Part shown: piece by piece, positions 51,114 through 51,219 of the stretch | Numbering within the stretch: position 1 is the stretch's first letter | Layout of the letters: each line of letters begins with the position of its first letter | Assembly: GCF_023156505.1 (NCBI RefSeq) | Contig: NZ_JALNMJ010000032.1 | Span: 1 to 51,219 of the forward strand | Length of the DNA stretch: 51,219 bases | Reading direction: 5' to 3' | DNA from: Roseibium sediminicola | GTDB lineage: Bacteria; Pseudomonadota; Alphaproteobacteria; Rhizobiales; Stappiaceae | Program-made: the position numbers and the translations under genes | The notes under the pieces: model-generated | The model's input: the letters and a program-made list of their open reading frames with translations, nothing else | What the model was told of the DNA's origin: nothing | Database searches by the model: none

Positions 51114-51219
51114 ATCTGTTTGAATTTTTGTAGATTGGTTTTGGGAGGGCCGGTTGCTGCCCTCCCAAGTGGGCCGGAGACCGTACGATCCGCGGTACGT
51201 GGCAGTCCGTTCGAAGCAA

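Overview
The window reads as chromosome of a GC-rich alphaproteobacterium. The closest fit is the Stappiaceae/Roseibium (Labrenzia) side of Rhizobiales/Rhodobacterales. This placement is an inference from family content (SahR-like ArsR-methyltransferase with metF/metH, fold-III ornithine decarboxylase plus homospermidine synthase, CsgH-type curli, Rhizobium-type asparaginase, TIGR03808 protein), from frequent TTG/GTG starts and from dispersed GTCATCCTGAGGA repeats. No rRNA, tRNA, CRISPR array, prophage or complete insertion sequence was recognised. All genes are complete; the first starts at 410 and the last ends at 50997.

Layout. 410-3835: a large membrane KAP-family P-loop NTPase whose N-terminus looks like a Clp_N-like domain followed by an EVE/PUA-like domain, a strong candidate for an undescribed conflict or modification-sensing protein. 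4016-10335: methionine cycle module (ArsR-methyltransferase regulator, metF, a 94-residue unknown, metH) behind a perfect 22-bp palindrome. 10557-14606: a 47-residue small protein with its own terminator, a LysE exporter, and an ArsR regulator divergent from a tight NIPSNAP / ABM monooxygenase / DMT exporter / cupin operon. 14625-18029: an OmpR-type two-component system divergent from a secreted multi-EF-hand protein, with a TGTATC direct repeat between them. 18392-25491: an unknown repeat-built protein, a second two-component system, a LysR/glutathione S-transferase pair and a flavin oxidoreductase fusion.

26139-30670 is a polyamine region: a structured leader (speF-like) with a 9-codon upstream ORF, ornithine decarboxylase, a GNAT, and a homospermidine synthase that carries about 180 residues of histone-H1-like Ala/Lys/Pro tail. 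30732-32636 encodes a membrane protein and a curli set (two curlins around a CsgH). 32787-38987 holds a MAPEG protein, two tandem paralogous membrane adenylate/guanylate cyclases and a SulP transporter. 39339-42359 has three periplasmic binding proteins; the first is truncated by a MITE-like element, followed by two small CTAG-ended palindromic elements that look related. 42425-50997: SPFH protein, aminotransferase, asparaginase, a GNAT/dimethylargininase pair starting 12 bp apart, a Tat-exported beta-helix protein, and a YHS-domain protein divergent from a TetR regulator with a 19-bp inverted repeat between them.

How the parts fit. The methionine block recycles homocysteine (MetH) with methyl groups delivered by MetF and is probably repressed through the palindrome when S-adenosylhomocysteine is low. 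The polyamine block converts ornithine to putrescine and on to homospermidine. Several regulator/target pairs (ArsR-NIPSNAP operon, OmpR-EF-hand, LysR-GST, TetR-YHS) are divergent and have visible operator candidates between them. Short palindromic repeats fill many of the longer gaps.
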